64,000 nt of DNA, from positions 1 to 64,000 of the forward strand of contig JBBRYT010000001.1 in NCBI GenBank assembly GCA_038237435.1. Reading direction: 5' to 3'. The notes under the pieces are model-generated. The model did not search any database, had not been told where the DNA came from, and saw only the letters and a list, made by a program, of their open reading frames with translations. A program made the translations under genes and the position numbers. Shown here piece by piece: positions 36,594 to 45,784 of this stretch; position 1 is the stretch's first letter; every line of letters begins with the position of its first letter. This DNA is from JACCTI01 sp038237435 (lineage in GTDB: Bacteria; Verrucomicrobiota; Verrucomicrobiia; Chthoniobacterales; UBA10450).

Positions 36594-38041
36594 TGGGCGA
36601 CTTCTTTTCGGGTTACGAGGTCGGCGAGTTCTTCGACGAAATGTTTGAGGCGCCTGGCGTGGCCCGGCCGCATTACAAGAAATTGCAGGCGCGTTTTCAG
36701 GAATTGGCGCCGCAGGATTTCGAACGACGCAGCGCGCAGGCGGCCTCGGCTTTTCTTACCCAGGGCATCACCTTCACGGTTTACAACGACGACCGCGGGA
36801 CGGAACGCATTTTCCCCTTCGACCTCATCCCGCGCATCATTCCCGGGAAAGAATGGGAAACGATCGAGCGCGGGTTGGTGCAGCGAATCACGGCGCTGAA
36901 TTTGTTTCTGCACGACATTTATCACAATCAAAACATCCTGCGCGATGGCATCGTTCCGAAGCAATTTGTTTGGGAAGCGGCGCATTTCCGTCCGGAGTTC
37001 ATGCACTTCGATGTGCCGCGCAATATCTACATTCATATCTGCGGAACCGACCTGGTGCGTGACCGCGACGGAAATTATCTCGTCCTGGAAGATAATGCGC
37101 GTTGTCCCTCCGGCGTTTCCTACGTGTTGGAAAATCGTCAGGCGATGAAACGGGTTTTCCCGATGTTGCTCGGTCAATATCGGGTGCGGCCGGTGGAACA
37201 TTACGCGCAGGAGCTCCTCAACGTCTTGCGTTTCATCGGGCCGCGCGGCAAACACGATCCAACCGTCGTCCTCCTCACGCCCGGCACCTATAATTCCGCC
37301 TACTTCGAGCATTCCTTTCTCGCGCGTTCCATGGGAATCGAAATTGTCGAAGGCCGCGATCTCGTGGCGCAGAAGGGCAAAGTTTTCATGCGCACCACGA
37401 AGGGTTTGCAGCCGGTCGATGTCATCTATCGCCGCATCAATGACGATTTTCTCGACCCGACGGTGTTCCGAAAAGATTCGGGGCTGGGCGTGCCGGGTCT
37501 GGTCGAAGCGTATCGAAACGGAAATGTCAGTCTGGCAAATTCCATCGGCACTGGAATCGCCGACGACAAAGTCATCTACCACTTCGTCCCGAAGATGATT
37601 CGGTATTATCTCGAGCAGGATCCGATCCTGCAAAATGTGCCGACCTATCTCGCCTCGGTAAAAGAAGATCTCGATTACATTCTGGAAAATATTCCGAAGC
37701 TGGTCGTGAAAGCGGCCAACGAGAGCGGCGGCTACGGAATGCTTGTCGGCACGCAGGCGACGAAAGCGGAGTGCGAAGAATTTCGCGGACGCGTGCGCGA
37801 AAATCCGCGCAATTACATCGCGCAACCGGTCGTGCCGCTCTCGCGCGCGCCTTCCTACTGCGACGGCCGAGTGGAGGGACGGCACGTCGATTTGCGGCCG
37901 TACATTCTCTACGGGGAAAGGGTCACGATCATTCCCGGAGCACTCACGCGCGTCGCCCTGACGAAAGGTTCCTTGGTAGTTAATTCGTCGCAAGGCGGCG
38001 GCAGTAAAGACACCTGGATCGTGGAGGACAACGGTGCTTAG
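36593..38041 (+). CDS. Circularly permuted ATP-grasp protein (type 2)
   Basis: 482 residues. It opens with DEMFEAPGVARPHYKKL and includes FPFDLIPRIIPGKEWETIE, DLVRDRDGNYLVLEDNARCP, VKAANESGGYGMLVG and GRHVDLRPYILYG, the landmarks of the DUF404/DUF407 circularly permuted ATP-grasp family. These pair with alpha-E proteins, as here, and are linked to peptide ligation or tagging; the product is not established. It overlaps the alpha-E gene by 8 bases. The ATG lies at the same base as the divergent methyltransferase start. Confidence 0.92.
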   Translation: MGDFFSGYEVGEFFDEMFEAPGVARPHYKKLQARFQELAPQDFERRSAQAASAFLTQGITFTVYNDDRGTERIFPFDLIPRIIPGKEWETIERGLVQRITALNLFLHDIYHNQNILRDGIVPKQFVWEAAHFRPEFMHFDVPRNIYIHICGTDLVRDRDGNYLVLEDNARCPSGVSYVLENRQAMKRVFPMLLGQYRVRPVEHYAQELLNVLRFIGPRGKHDPTVVLLTPGTYNSAYFEHSFLARSMGIEIVEGRDLVAQKGKVFMRTTKGLQPVDVIYRRINDDFLDPTVFRKDSGLGVPGLVEAYRNGNVSLANSIGTGIADDKVIYHFVPKMIRYYLEQDPILQNVPTYLASVKEDLDYILENIPKLVVKAANESGGYGMLVGTQATKAECEEFRGRVRENPRNYIAQPVVPLSRAPSYCDGRVEGRHVDLRPYILYGERVTIIPGALTRVALTKGSLVVNSSQGGGSKDTWIVEDNGA

Positions 38042-39008
38042 TCGCGTCGCGGATTCGCTTTATTGGATGAGCCGCTACATCGAGCGCGCGGAAAACAACG
38101 CGCGCATCGCCGATGTTAATCTCTCGCTCATGCTCGACTTGGCGAGTCAGCCGGAATTCGATGCGCATCAACAGGGCAATCCAATCATTAGCTCGCTGGA
38201 GGAAAATGAATTCTTCGCCTCACTTTATCCCACGCCCGATGCGCGGGCCGCGCTCGATTTCGTCAGCCTGCAGGAACAAAACCCAAACTCGATTTATTCC
38301 TGCCTGGTGCAGGCACGGGAAAATGCGCGCACCACGCGCGAACAAATCTCCAGCGAGATGTGGGAGCAAATCAATCGGCTTTACCTGTTCGTAACGGGCG
38401 ATTCCGCAAAAGATCTATTGCGCTCCAGCCCCTACGAATTTTTCCGACAGATCGTAAGCGGTTCGCATCTTTTCATTGGCATCACCCGCGCGACCATGAC
38501 ACACGGTGAAGGCTTTCATTTTATGCGTATCGGTCGCCTGCTCGAGCGGGCCGATTGTTCCTCCCGCATCCTGGATGTGAAATACCATTTGCTCCTGCCG
38601 AGCGGCGAACGCGTCGGCGGTAACGTCGATACCATTCAGTGGATGTCGGTCCTGAAATCGTGCAGCGCGCTCGAGGCCTATCGGAAAATTTATGTCGACC
38701 AAGTCGCGCCCTGGAAAGTAGCGGAGTTCATTCTCACTCATCCGAGTTTTCCACGCTCGGTCCGATTTTGCGTTGATTCGCTGGATGAAGCGCTCCATTG
38801 CATTTCGGGCTCGGATCCGGCGCGCTATGCGAATGAAGCCGAACGCCTTTCCGGCCGCCTTCGCTACGATTTAGATTTCGGCACCATCGGCGAAGTTTTC
38901 AAATTCGGTCTGCACGAATACCTCGAATCGATCCAAAAACGGCTCAGCGAAGTGAACAACGCTACTAACGAGACGTATTGCGCGACCACGACCGCTGCTA
39001 TCCGTTGA
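38034..39008 (+). CDS. Alpha-E domain protein
   Basis: 324 residues, all-helical. It starts LSRVADSLYWMSRYIERAEN, the highly conserved alpha-E opening, with HFMRIGRLLERADCSSRILD further in. The start overlaps the ATP-grasp gene (GTG/ATG region around 38034). Function is known only by association with permuted ATP-grasp, transglutaminase and peptidase genes; no transglutaminase adjoins here. The 3' end overlaps the convergent prepilin peptidase by 11 bases. Confidence 0.9.
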   Translation: MLSRVADSLYWMSRYIERAENNARIADVNLSLMLDLASQPEFDAHQQGNPIISSLEENEFFASLYPTPDARAALDFVSLQEQNPNSIYSCLVQARENARTTREQISSEMWEQINRLYLFVTGDSAKDLLRSSPYEFFRQIVSGSHLFIGITRATMTHGEGFHFMRIGRLLERADCSSRILDVKYHLLLPSGERVGGNVDTIQWMSVLKSCSALEAYRKIYVDQVAPWKVAEFILTHPSFPRSVRFCVDSLDEALHCISGSDPARYANEAERLSGRLRYDLDFGTIGEVFKFGLHEYLESIQKRLSEVNNATNETYCATTTAAIR

Positions 39009-40095
39009 GGATTCCGAGATACCAAATGACGAGCGGCCGACCAAAGAACATCCAAACCAGCGCGCCGAGGGCAAGATAAGGACCGAAGGGAAGCTTGGCC
39101 GACCAGACGCGCTTGCCAATGAGCAGGGTCGCGATGCCAACAAACGAACCGAGGAGCGACCCGGCAAAAATACTGAAGAGCACGCCGCGCCAACCTAGAA
39201 ACGCGCCAATGGCCGCGAGAAATTTCAGGTCGCCCCGCCCCATGGCTTCGCGTGGAATCTGCAGTTCGCGCACCACGCCGCTGATTTGGCCTAACGAGTC
39301 CAGGGAAATCTCTTCTTCGGCAATGGCGACGCGGTTGTAATGAAAGCGCAACGTCGCCGCGCCGAGCGCTCGACCATCGACGTTCACATCGTCGCAATGA
39401 AGTAGCAGTTGATCGCGCTCCCGCGCGAAGTGCTCACTCCACAAGCCGCGCTCCTCGCCGACAACGAAGTCCGCATCCTCGCCTTTGCGCACCCACGAAA
39501 ACGGTGTGGGCGCGTCGAGCACGACGCGCTTTTTTCCAAACGCGAGTTTGCCGGCCTCGAGAACGCCCCAAAGCAAGACGTAACCAAGGGCAGCGGCGCC
39601 TAACGAGTACAAGATCGCGTAGAGACGCTGATTGGTCTCCATCAATTCCGGGACAATCAAACTAGCCAACGCACCGGCCGCGACTCCGCCCCAGGTAATT
39701 TCGTCTGGAATGATGAAATGCTCGAAGTCGATGAAAGTGGCCGAAATGAGGAGAGCGACCAGAACCCAATAGGCAATCGCGATCGGCCATGGAAAATAGA
39801 ACCAAACCGCTAGGAACAGGAGCGCGGTCAGCAGTTCGACTGCAAAATAACGGAAGGCGATGCGCGCGCCGCAATTCAAGCAGCGTCCGCGCAAAAACAA
39901 CCAGCTAATTAAGGGCAGGTTGTAACGCCAGGGAATAGGCGCTTTGCACGAGGGACAAAACGAGCGCCGCGGCTTGTTGACCGACAAATCCAGCGGGAGC
40001 CGGTAAATGCAGACGTTCAGGAAAGAACCAATGGCCGCGCCGAGAAGGAACGCGAAACCGGCAAAAACATTTTCATAAACTGCCGGCGAATCCAT
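38998..40095 (-). CDS. Type IV prepilin peptidase with a ~90-residue insertion
   Basis: 365 residues. N-terminal GSFLNVCIYRLP, zinc-type CPSCKAPIPW and CLNCGARI pairs, catalytic Asp in ATFIDFEHFIIPDEIT (~122) and Asp in the GxGD motif MGRGDLKFLAAIG (~286). Residues ~190-280 form an extra soluble stretch (FSWVRKGEDADFVVGEERGL, ... ELQIPREAMGRG) inside the membrane core, absent from the common ~260-residue enzyme. It cleaves and N-methylates type IV pilin or pseudopilin precursors, implying pili, secretion or competence machinery elsewhere. Two exact motif copies lie inside (39289, 39598). Confidence 0.93.
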   Translation of the reverse strand: MDSPAVYENVFAGFAFLLGAAIGSFLNVCIYRLPLDLSVNKPRRSFCPSCKAPIPWRYNLPLISWLFLRGRCLNCGARIAFRYFAVELLTALLFLAVWFYFPWPIAIAYWVLVALLISATFIDFEHFIIPDEITWGGVAAGALASLIVPELMETNQRLYAILYSLGAAALGYVLLWGVLEAGKLAFGKKRVVLDAPTPFSWVRKGEDADFVVGEERGLWSEHFARERDQLLLHCDDVNVDGRALGAATLRFHYNRVAIAEEEISLDSLGQISGVVRELQIPREAMGRGDLKFLAAIGAFLGWRGVLFSIFAGSLLGSFVGIATLLIGKRVWSAKLPFGPYLALGALVWMFFGRPLVIWYLGILNG

Positions 40096-40098
40096 TCG

Positions 40099-40875
40099 TC
40101 AGGCCAGTCTTTTCCGGCGGCGCTGCATGAACCAGGCGATCCAGATACAGCTCTCGTAAAGCATGTACATCGGCAAACCCATTGCCATCATGGTAAGCAC
40201 GTCCGGCGTCGGCGTAATCAAGACCGCGAGCACGAAAATGAGCACGACTGCGTAAGGCCGCGTGCGCGCCATAAATTCATAAGTAATCAAACCCAGCCTA
40301 ACGAGTGCAAGAACCACCACGGGCAATTCGAAGGCCAGCCCGAAGCCGAGGGTGAAGCGCGTCACGAACGAATAGTATTCGCGCACCGTCCAATTGGGCG
40401 TCCAGCCTAACGACTGTGCGTCGGTGAAAAAGAAACGCACCGTCGTCGGCAGGAGCCAAAAATAACAACAGAGCACGCCAATGAGAAAGAGCCCGAAGCT
40501 GGCGGCGATCGCTGGAAGCATGAGCCGCTTCTCGCCCGCGGTCAGCGCCGGCAAGACAAATTCCGCCAGAAAATAGATGAGAAACGGAAACGAAATAGCG
40601 ATGCCGGCGTAGAAGGAAATGTTGATCGAGATGGTGATCGAATCGGTGATCCCGAGCGATTGCAGACCGCGAATCTGCGGGTCCATTCTTTCTAATGGCC
40701 GCTGCAGAAGTTGCGTCAGCTGATGGCGAAAGAGCAGGGAAAGCATCATCGCGAGGAAGAGAACGATCGCCATTTTAACGATCGTCCAACGCAGATCTTC
40801 CAAGTGTTCGAGAAACGGTTTGGCAGTTTCCGATTCCGGAATCTCGCGGAACTTGAAAAAATTACGCAGCGCCAT
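40099..40875 (-). CDS. tatC: Twin-arginine translocase subunit TatC
   Basis: 258 residues, six TMs. It has the conserved N-terminal PFLEHLEDLRWTIVKM, then FIYFLAEFVLPALTAGEKRL-type regions and a C-terminal LTPTPDVLTMMAMGLPMYML-like section. TatC recognises twin-Arg signal peptides of folded proteins. No tatA/B adjoins. It is 3 bases upstream of the prepilin peptidase in the same direction. Two copies of the motif (40296 exact, 40405 GACT variant) fall in transmembrane or loop codons (LVRLG, QSLGW). Confidence 0.95.
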   Translation of the reverse strand: MALRNFFKFREIPESETAKPFLEHLEDLRWTIVKMAIVLFLAMMLSLLFRHQLTQLLQRPLERMDPQIRGLQSLGITDSITISINISFYAGIAISFPFLIYFLAEFVLPALTAGEKRLMLPAIAASFGLFLIGVLCCYFWLLPTTVRFFFTDAQSLGWTPNWTVREYYSFVTRFTLGFGLAFELPVVVLALVRLGLITYEFMARTRPYAVVLIFVLAVLITPTPDVLTMMAMGLPMYMLYESCIWIAWFMQRRRKRLA

Positions 40876-40881
40876 CGCGAG

Positions 40882-41475
40882 TTATCCGTAAAACGAAAGC
40901 AGGCCGGATGCGATCAGTCGCGCACAAATTGCCAGCGTATTGGCGTCACGAATTTCGCCATTCGTGACCATGCGTGCGACCTCGCGCGGAGTGAAGCTGC
41001 GACAGTCCACGATCGATTCCGATTCTTCGTGCTTGTTCCCTTCCTCGCTCATTTCAACGCGACGCGCCAGAAAGAGGTGCGCTTTTTCGTCCGTAAAACC
41101 CGGCGACGAAAAATAAGTGCCGAGAGACACCAACTCGCCGTCCGCAGCTAACTGGTAGCCGGTTTCCTCACGCAATTCGCTCAACGCGACCTTCTCGATT
41201 TCCTGAAGGGTGGAGTCGTTCGCATCATCAATCTGTCCCGCTGGCACCTCCCAAATGGCCGAGCGGACGGGGATTCTTTCCTGCCGGATGAGAATGATTT
41301 CACCCGCCGCCGTCATCGGGGCGATGACGACCGCTGCTTTGCGATGCACAATCGTCCAGGGCCGCGGTTCCGCGCGCGCGGGCGTGCGAACGACTTCGGT
41401 TGCGACCGAAAGATTCTTGTCTTCGAAATGAATCGCGCGGGAAATTGTTTTCCAACCTGCGCGCTCAGGATTCAC
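40882..41475 (-). CDS. NUDIX hydrolase (ADP-ribose pyrophosphatase-like)
   Basis: 197 residues. The Nudix box reads QIDDANDSTLQEIEKVALSE followed by LREETGYQL, an enlarged form of GX5EX7REUXEEXGU with a few extra residues between the first Glu and REE. The N-terminal part (FEDKNLSVATEVVRTP) is typical of ADP-ribose/NDP-sugar hydrolases. Detoxifies nucleoside diphosphate derivatives. 6 bases before tatC in the same run. Confidence 0.85.
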   Translation of the reverse strand: MNPERAGWKTISRAIHFEDKNLSVATEVVRTPARAEPRPWTIVHRKAAVVIAPMTAAGEIILIRQERIPVRSAIWEVPAGQIDDANDSTLQEIEKVALSELREETGYQLAADGELVSLGTYFSSPGFTDEKAHLFLARRVEMSEEGNKHEESESIVDCRSFTPREVARMVTNGEIRDANTLAICARLIASGLLSFYG

Positions 41476-41516
41476 CGCGGAAGATTAGGGACGCTTGCGA
41501 GAAAAGCGAACGCTTG

Positions 41517-41876
41517 TTAAGCCGGGCGTTCGCAAATTGCCGCGACGAATTTCGCATCCGGCAAAACGAATTTGTGCAGCTCGATTCGCACGCGCTGCAA
41601 ATTAAATGTCCGCAAAAGATGCAAGGCAATCGCGTCGGCCAATGTTTCGATTAACTTGTCGGCGCGGCCGTCGACAAAATGATGAACCTCCCGCGCGACC
41701 GCGGAATAATTGACGGTTTTACTTAAGTCGTCTGCTACTTCGCTGAATCCGCGGGATGGCCAGAGGGTGATCGAAACGGTCAACCGCTGCGGATTTGCCC
41801 GCTCTTCATCCGGCACACCGACGCAAGCGTCGAGCGCTAGCTCTTGAATGTGAATGCTGTCCCCTGCGTCCGCCAT
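41517..41876 (-). CDS. folB: Dihydroneopterin aldolase
   Basis: 119 residues, normal length. LALDACVGVPDEERANPQRL is the family opening (GV..EER...Q), followed by the NYSAVAREV segment, ADAIALHLLRTF and RVRIELHKF. It converts dihydroneopterin to 6-hydroxymethyl-dihydropterin in folate synthesis. Next to a DUF721 gene; folE/folK are not in the window. Confidence 0.9.
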   Translation of the reverse strand: MADAGDSIHIQELALDACVGVPDEERANPQRLTVSITLWPSRGFSEVADDLSKTVNYSAVAREVHHFVDGRADKLIETLADAIALHLLRTFNLQRVRIELHKFVLPDAKFVAAICERPA

Positions 41877-41888
41877 GCAGGCTCGCTC

Positions 41889-42248
41889 CTAACCCACGCG
41901 AAAACGCACGTCGCGAATGGTCCGCCCGCCGAAACGCTGCTTCAGTTTGCGCAGAATGTCCGCTTTGGAAATGGTCTCGAATTGATAATGCAAGGATGGT
42001 TGCAAAACGCGGACTGACAAGACGCCGTCACGTAAGGAGACGGGCGCGGAATGAGCGGCGATAAATTCCCCGACGATGTTTCGCCACGCCCCGAGGACTT
42101 CGTTTTCTCGAATGCGCTGATCGAGGCCTAGTTGTTCCATCAATTTCGGCAACAACTCGTTAGGCACTTGCCAGCGGTCGCGTTTTGTTTTCGGCTCCGG
42201 CAGTCCACGCCATTCGGCAAGAACGGCGGCACGCAACGCAGGATTCAT
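41889..42248 (-). CDS. DUF721 (DciA-like) protein
   Basis: 119 residues. WRNIVGEFIAAHSAPVSLRD followed by GVLSVRVLQPSLHYQFE and LRKLKQRFGGRTIRDVRFRV are the DUF721 pattern. The family includes DciA, which loads the replicative helicase; with dnaA/dnaN about 20 kb away this role is plausible but unproven. An exact motif copy (42155-42165) encodes QVPNELLP. Gap to folB 12 bases. Confidence 0.82.
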   Translation of the reverse strand: MNPALRAAVLAEWRGLPEPKTKRDRWQVPNELLPKLMEQLGLDQRIRENEVLGAWRNIVGEFIAAHSAPVSLRDGVLSVRVLQPSLHYQFETISKADILRKLKQRFGGRTIRDVRFRVG

Positions 42249-42272
42249 CTGCCTAATGAGAACTACTCTCGC

Positions 42273-43700
42273 TTAATATTTCCGCCGCATGTTACTGGGC
42301 AAAATATTGAGTTCGGTCCGATACTTGGCCACGGTGCGGCGGGCGATCGGTATGCCGCGTTCACTGAGAATCTCGACGATTTCTTTATCACTCAAGGGCG
42401 TAGAGCCGTTTTCGGCTTTGACGAGATCCAGGATGGCTTCTTTCACACTGGTGTTGCTCATCGCTTCCCCACTGGCCGTTTGATAACCTGGGGTGAAAAA
42501 ATACTTCATCTCTAAAACACCCTGCGGCGTAGACATGTACTTACCGGAGATGGCGCGGCTCACGGTTGTTTCGTGAACGCCGACCGCATCGGCGATTTGC
42601 ACCATCGTCATCGGCTTGAGATGCGCGGTGCCGTGATCCAGAAACTCGCGCTGTCGCGAAACAATCTGGTGCGCGATGTTCGAAATCGTCTGCTGGCGCT
42701 GATGAATTGATTTGATGAGGAATTTCCCGCTGCGGATTTTATCGCGGATATAATCCTTCACTTCGCTCCCGTTCCCATCCTGGGACATGATGTCTTTGTA
42801 AGTGTTGCTGATGCGCAGGTGAGGGATCTGTTCGCCGTTCAGAATGATTTGATATTCGCCGTCGATTTTCTCGACCGTGACATCAGGCAGGACGTAGTTC
42901 TGCGGGGACTCGGCGAAGATCTGGCCCGGTCGTGGATCCAGCTGGGCAATGTTGTTCGCGCATTTCTGTACCTGCTCGACATTCAAACCCATCCGACGGG
43001 CGATCTCGGGAAAGCGCCGCTTCCCCAGGTCCTGCATGTGATCGCTGATAATTTTATATTCGAGGCTGTTCTGGCGGCCTTCGCGCTTGAGCTGAATCAA
43101 CAAACACTCGCGCAAATCCTGCGCGCCAACTCCAGGCGGATAAAAGCTCTGGACGAGCGTAAGCATGTTTTCGAATTCGTCTTTCGCGATGCCGGTGTTC
43201 ATCGACATCTCCTCCGGATTCGATTGCAGAAAGCCGCTGTCATCGATGTTGCCAATAATAACTTCCGCGGTTTTGCGATCGTCGGCGTTGAGGGCGGTCT
43301 GATTGAGTTGCCCCATCAGATGCTGCTGCAACGTTTCCTGCGTCGCGATGGAATCGAAGAAAAACTGGCGCTTCTCTTCTTCGTCCTGTGAGCGACCGCT
43401 GTAACTGCTCGATTGCGCCATGTAATCGCGCCACTCGTCATCAAGCTTGGCCAGTTGATCGAACTCTTCCTTGAATTCCTTATCGTTCGCCGCCGTCTCG
43501 GTTTTCGATTCTTCGGGCGTCTCGGCATCTGGCTCCGTCGCCAGTTCTTCCAGGACCGGATTCGTCTCCATTTCCTGTTGCACAAGGTTTCGCAACTCGA
43601 GCAGGGGCGCCTGCAAAATGAGCAGGCTCTGTTGAAGTTGCGGCGCGAGAACCTGTTGGAGCGACAGATTCTGCGATTGATGCATCCCTTGACCGGCCAT
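42273..43700 (-). CDS. rpoN: RNA polymerase sigma-54 factor RpoN
   Basis: 475 residues. N-terminal glutamine-rich activator-binding region (LSLQQVLAPQLQQSLLILQA), acidic region II, core-binding domain, HTH (VQIADAVGVHETTVSRAISG) and the RpoN box ARRTVAKYRTELNILPS near the end. Works with NtrC-type ATPases, one of which is encoded 650 bases away. First gene of a minus run (rpoN, DUF721, folB, NUDIX, tatC, prepilin peptidase). Confidence 0.97.
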   Translation of the reverse strand: MAGQGMHQSQNLSLQQVLAPQLQQSLLILQAPLLELRNLVQQEMETNPVLEELATEPDAETPEESKTETAANDKEFKEEFDQLAKLDDEWRDYMAQSSSYSGRSQDEEEKRQFFFDSIATQETLQQHLMGQLNQTALNADDRKTAEVIIGNIDDSGFLQSNPEEMSMNTGIAKDEFENMLTLVQSFYPPGVGAQDLRECLLIQLKREGRQNSLEYKIISDHMQDLGKRRFPEIARRMGLNVEQVQKCANNIAQLDPRPGQIFAESPQNYVLPDVTVEKIDGEYQIILNGEQIPHLRISNTYKDIMSQDGNGSEVKDYIRDKIRSGKFLIKSIHQRQQTISNIAHQIVSRQREFLDHGTAHLKPMTMVQIADAVGVHETTVSRAISGKYMSTPQGVLEMKYFFTPGYQTASGEAMSNTSVKEAILDLVKAENGSTPLSDKEIVEILSERGIPIARRTVAKYRTELNILPSNMRRKY

Positions 43701-43827
43701 TAGGAGAAGAGGCTACCTGACAAGAGCCTTGTAATGCAAGCAATTTTCACGCCGTGAACGCACTTTTTTCCCCGCAAGTTGGCGTCCCGGGAGGAGGGAA
43801 TGCTATTTGCTGAGTTCTCTCTTTCGG

Positions 43828-44055
43828 ATGAAAACTCTCCTTCCCTTAGCCTGCCTCTTCGCGGCGGCGGTTGCAAAGCTAAACGCAGCGGATCCCGCTG
43901 CCGCGCAGGATCAGCAATTAGCGGCCGCGATCAAAGAGATCCAAACGCAGCAAAAGCAGATCGCCGATAACGAGACAAAGATCGCAGCCAAATTGGCCAC
44001 GGTGGTTGAAGCAGTGCGTGTCGCGCGGATTTATTCCAGCCGGGGAGGTCGATAA
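43828..44055 (+). CDS. Small secreted helical protein of unknown function
   Basis: 75 residues: signal peptide (MKTLLPLACLFAAAVAKLNA), then a Gln/Lys-rich helix (AAIKEIQTQQKQIADNETKI) likely to form a coiled coil. The ATG at 43828 is chosen for the signal; an in-frame ATG at 43807 adds seven residues. It is followed 1 base later by a similar protein. Flanked by rpoN and an NtrC-family regulator gene. Function unknown. Confidence 0.6.
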   Translation: MKTLLPLACLFAAAVAKLNAADPAAAQDQQLAAAIKEIQTQQKQIADNETKIAAKLATVVEAVRVARIYSSRGGR

Positions 44056-44056
44056 A

Positions 44057-44347
44057 ATGAGAGCGATATTCACAGCTTTAACGACGGCGTTGTGGTTCAC
44101 GAGCACCGTGCTCCCGGCGCAAACACCCGCGCCGATCGTTGTGCAGGCGATGACTCCGGAGTCCGCGAGCGCACCTCGCGTCGTGCCGCCACCAGCCGCG
44201 CCGACAGCGGAAGCTACGCTAAAACTTTTGGAGGAAATCAAAGCAGCCAATGCCGCCGTCCTGAGCAAACAGACCGAGACGCTGCAGCAGCTCGACGAAC
44301 TGGAAAAAGCCGCCGATCAGATCCGGATTTTTAGCAAGCGCGGATAA
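44057..44347 (+). CDS. Small secreted helical protein of unknown function (second of pair)
   Basis: 96 residues from the ATG at 44057: signal (MRAIFTALTTALWFTSTVLP), Pro/Ala-rich linker and a C-terminal amphipathic helix (TLKLLEEIKAANAAVLSKQT, then QLDELEKAADQIRIFSKRG). It resembles the preceding protein in layout, not in sequence. The start lies 2 bases after that gene's stop, so the pair is coupled. No domain recognised; possibly a periplasmic coiled-coil pair such as minor secretion or pilus components (speculative). Confidence 0.6.
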   Translation: MRAIFTALTTALWFTSTVLPAQTPAPIVVQAMTPESASAPRVVPPPAAPTAEATLKLLEEIKAANAAVLSKQTETLQQLDELEKAADQIRIFSKRG

Positions 44348-44356
44348 CGTCGCCTG

Positions 44357-45724
44357 CTACTTTTTCCCCTTCGGCTCGAGCTTCCGATAAAGCGTCGCCA
44401 TGCTAATGCCGAGCATGCTGGCGGCTTTTTCGCGCGAACCTTCGCAGTGCGCGAGCGTGGCTTCGATGTAGCCGCGCTCCTGTTGCTGATTAAATTCCTC
44501 CAGCGTCTGACCCACGGGCGTCGCCGTCGCCCTGCTTGCTTGCTCGCCCTGCGCAGCCGCGACAATTTGTGGCGGTAGATCGCTCGGCAAAATCAAATCT
44601 TCATCGCACAAGGCACAGGCGCGCTCGATCGCGTTCTCTAGTTCGCGCACGTTACCGGGGTAGCTGTAGCGACAAAGAATATCGACCGCTTGCGGGTCGA
44701 TTTTCTTTGGTTCGCCGCCAGCGGAGCCCGCTTGTTTTTGCAGGAAATGATTTACCAGCAGCGGCACATCTTCGAGTCTGTCGCGCAAAGGTGGAATCTC
44801 GATCGGAATAACCGCGAGCCGGTAATACAAATCCTCGCGGAAAGTCCCGCTCTTCATCATCGGTTGCAACGCTTCGTTCGTCGCGCCGACCACGCGCACA
44901 TTTACGGGCGAGCTCTTGTTGTCGCCGACTCGCCGCACCTCGCGCTCTTGCAAAACGCGCAGCAACTTCGTCTGCAGGGAAGTCGCCATTGAGTTTACTT
45001 CATCGAGAAAAATCGTGCCGAGATTCGCTTCTTCGAATAACCCGCGCTTATCCGAAACCGCGCCGGTGAACGCGCCCTTTTTGTGCCCGAACAATTCGGA
45101 CTCGAGTAGGTTTTCCGGCAGCGCGCTACAGTTAATCGCGACGAAGGGATGATGCTGCCGGTTGCTGTTGAAATGCAGACCGCGCGCGACCAATTCCTTG
45201 CCGGTGCCGCTTTCGCCCTGGATCAAAACGGTGCTGTCCGTGTCCGCGACTTTGTTAATCAAATTGTAAACGCCCTGCATGCTTTGGCTGGTGCCGATGA
45301 TGTTCTCGAAGCGATAACGGTTCTTGAGTTCCTTGCGGAGATAGACGTTCTCGCGCAGCGCCGCCTGGTAATCGAGCGCCCGTTGCACCGTCATTTGCAG
45401 CTCGTCGATCTTAAACGGCTTCGTCACGTAATCGTACGCGCCCATCTTCATCGCCTCGACTGCCGTCTCGACCGACGCGTAGGCCGTAATCAAGATCACC
45501 GCCGTCTGCCGATGATGTTCGCGGACGTGACGCAGCACATCGAAGCCCGTCATCGTTTCCATCTTGATATCTGCGATCACCACCTGCGGCTGGATGGAAT
45601 CGAGTTGCTCGATTGCTTTCGGCGCGGAGTTGAAGGGGAAAACCTGATGCCCCTTCTCGCGGCAAAGCGTGACGATGACTTCGACCATCGCCGGTTCGTC
45701 ATCAATTATGATGATTTTGGCCAT
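44357..45724 (-). CDS. NtrC-family sigma-54 response regulator
   Basis: 455 residues: receiver domain with acidic EPAMVEV..., phospho-Asp in VIADIKMETMTGFDV (~54) and conserved Lys in VTKPFKI; AAA+ domain with GESGTGKELVARG (~168), GAFTGAVSDKRG (sigma-54 contact loop) and the FLDEVNSMA Walker B; a C-terminal Fis-type helix-turn-helix (GSREKAASMLGISMATLYRK). Activates sigma-54 promoters on phosphorylation. No histidine kinase adjoins. Signal and targets unknown. Confidence 0.95.
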   Translation of the reverse strand: MAKIIIIDDEPAMVEVIVTLCREKGHQVFPFNSAPKAIEQLDSIQPQVVIADIKMETMTGFDVLRHVREHHRQTAVILITAYASVETAVEAMKMGAYDYVTKPFKIDELQMTVQRALDYQAALRENVYLRKELKNRYRFENIIGTSQSMQGVYNLINKVADTDSTVLIQGESGTGKELVARGLHFNSNRQHHPFVAINCSALPENLLESELFGHKKGAFTGAVSDKRGLFEEANLGTIFLDEVNSMATSLQTKLLRVLQEREVRRVGDNKSSPVNVRVVGATNEALQPMMKSGTFREDLYYRLAVIPIEIPPLRDRLEDVPLLVNHFLQKQAGSAGGEPKKIDPQAVDILCRYSYPGNVRELENAIERACALCDEDLILPSDLPPQIVAAAQGEQASRATATPVGQTLEEFNQQQERGYIEATLAHCEGSREKAASMLGISMATLYRKLEPKGKK

Positions 45725-45784
45725 ATTCGCAGTGCGGAGAATAATTTCAGAAATGAGAAAAGCAACCGCACAAACGAGAATTCG

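Noticed and set aside
36590..37993. 467-codon minus-strand open frame opposite the ATP-grasp gene
   Set aside because: It mirrors the plus gene, which has clear family motifs; the frame shows no domain and is a high-GC antisense artefact.
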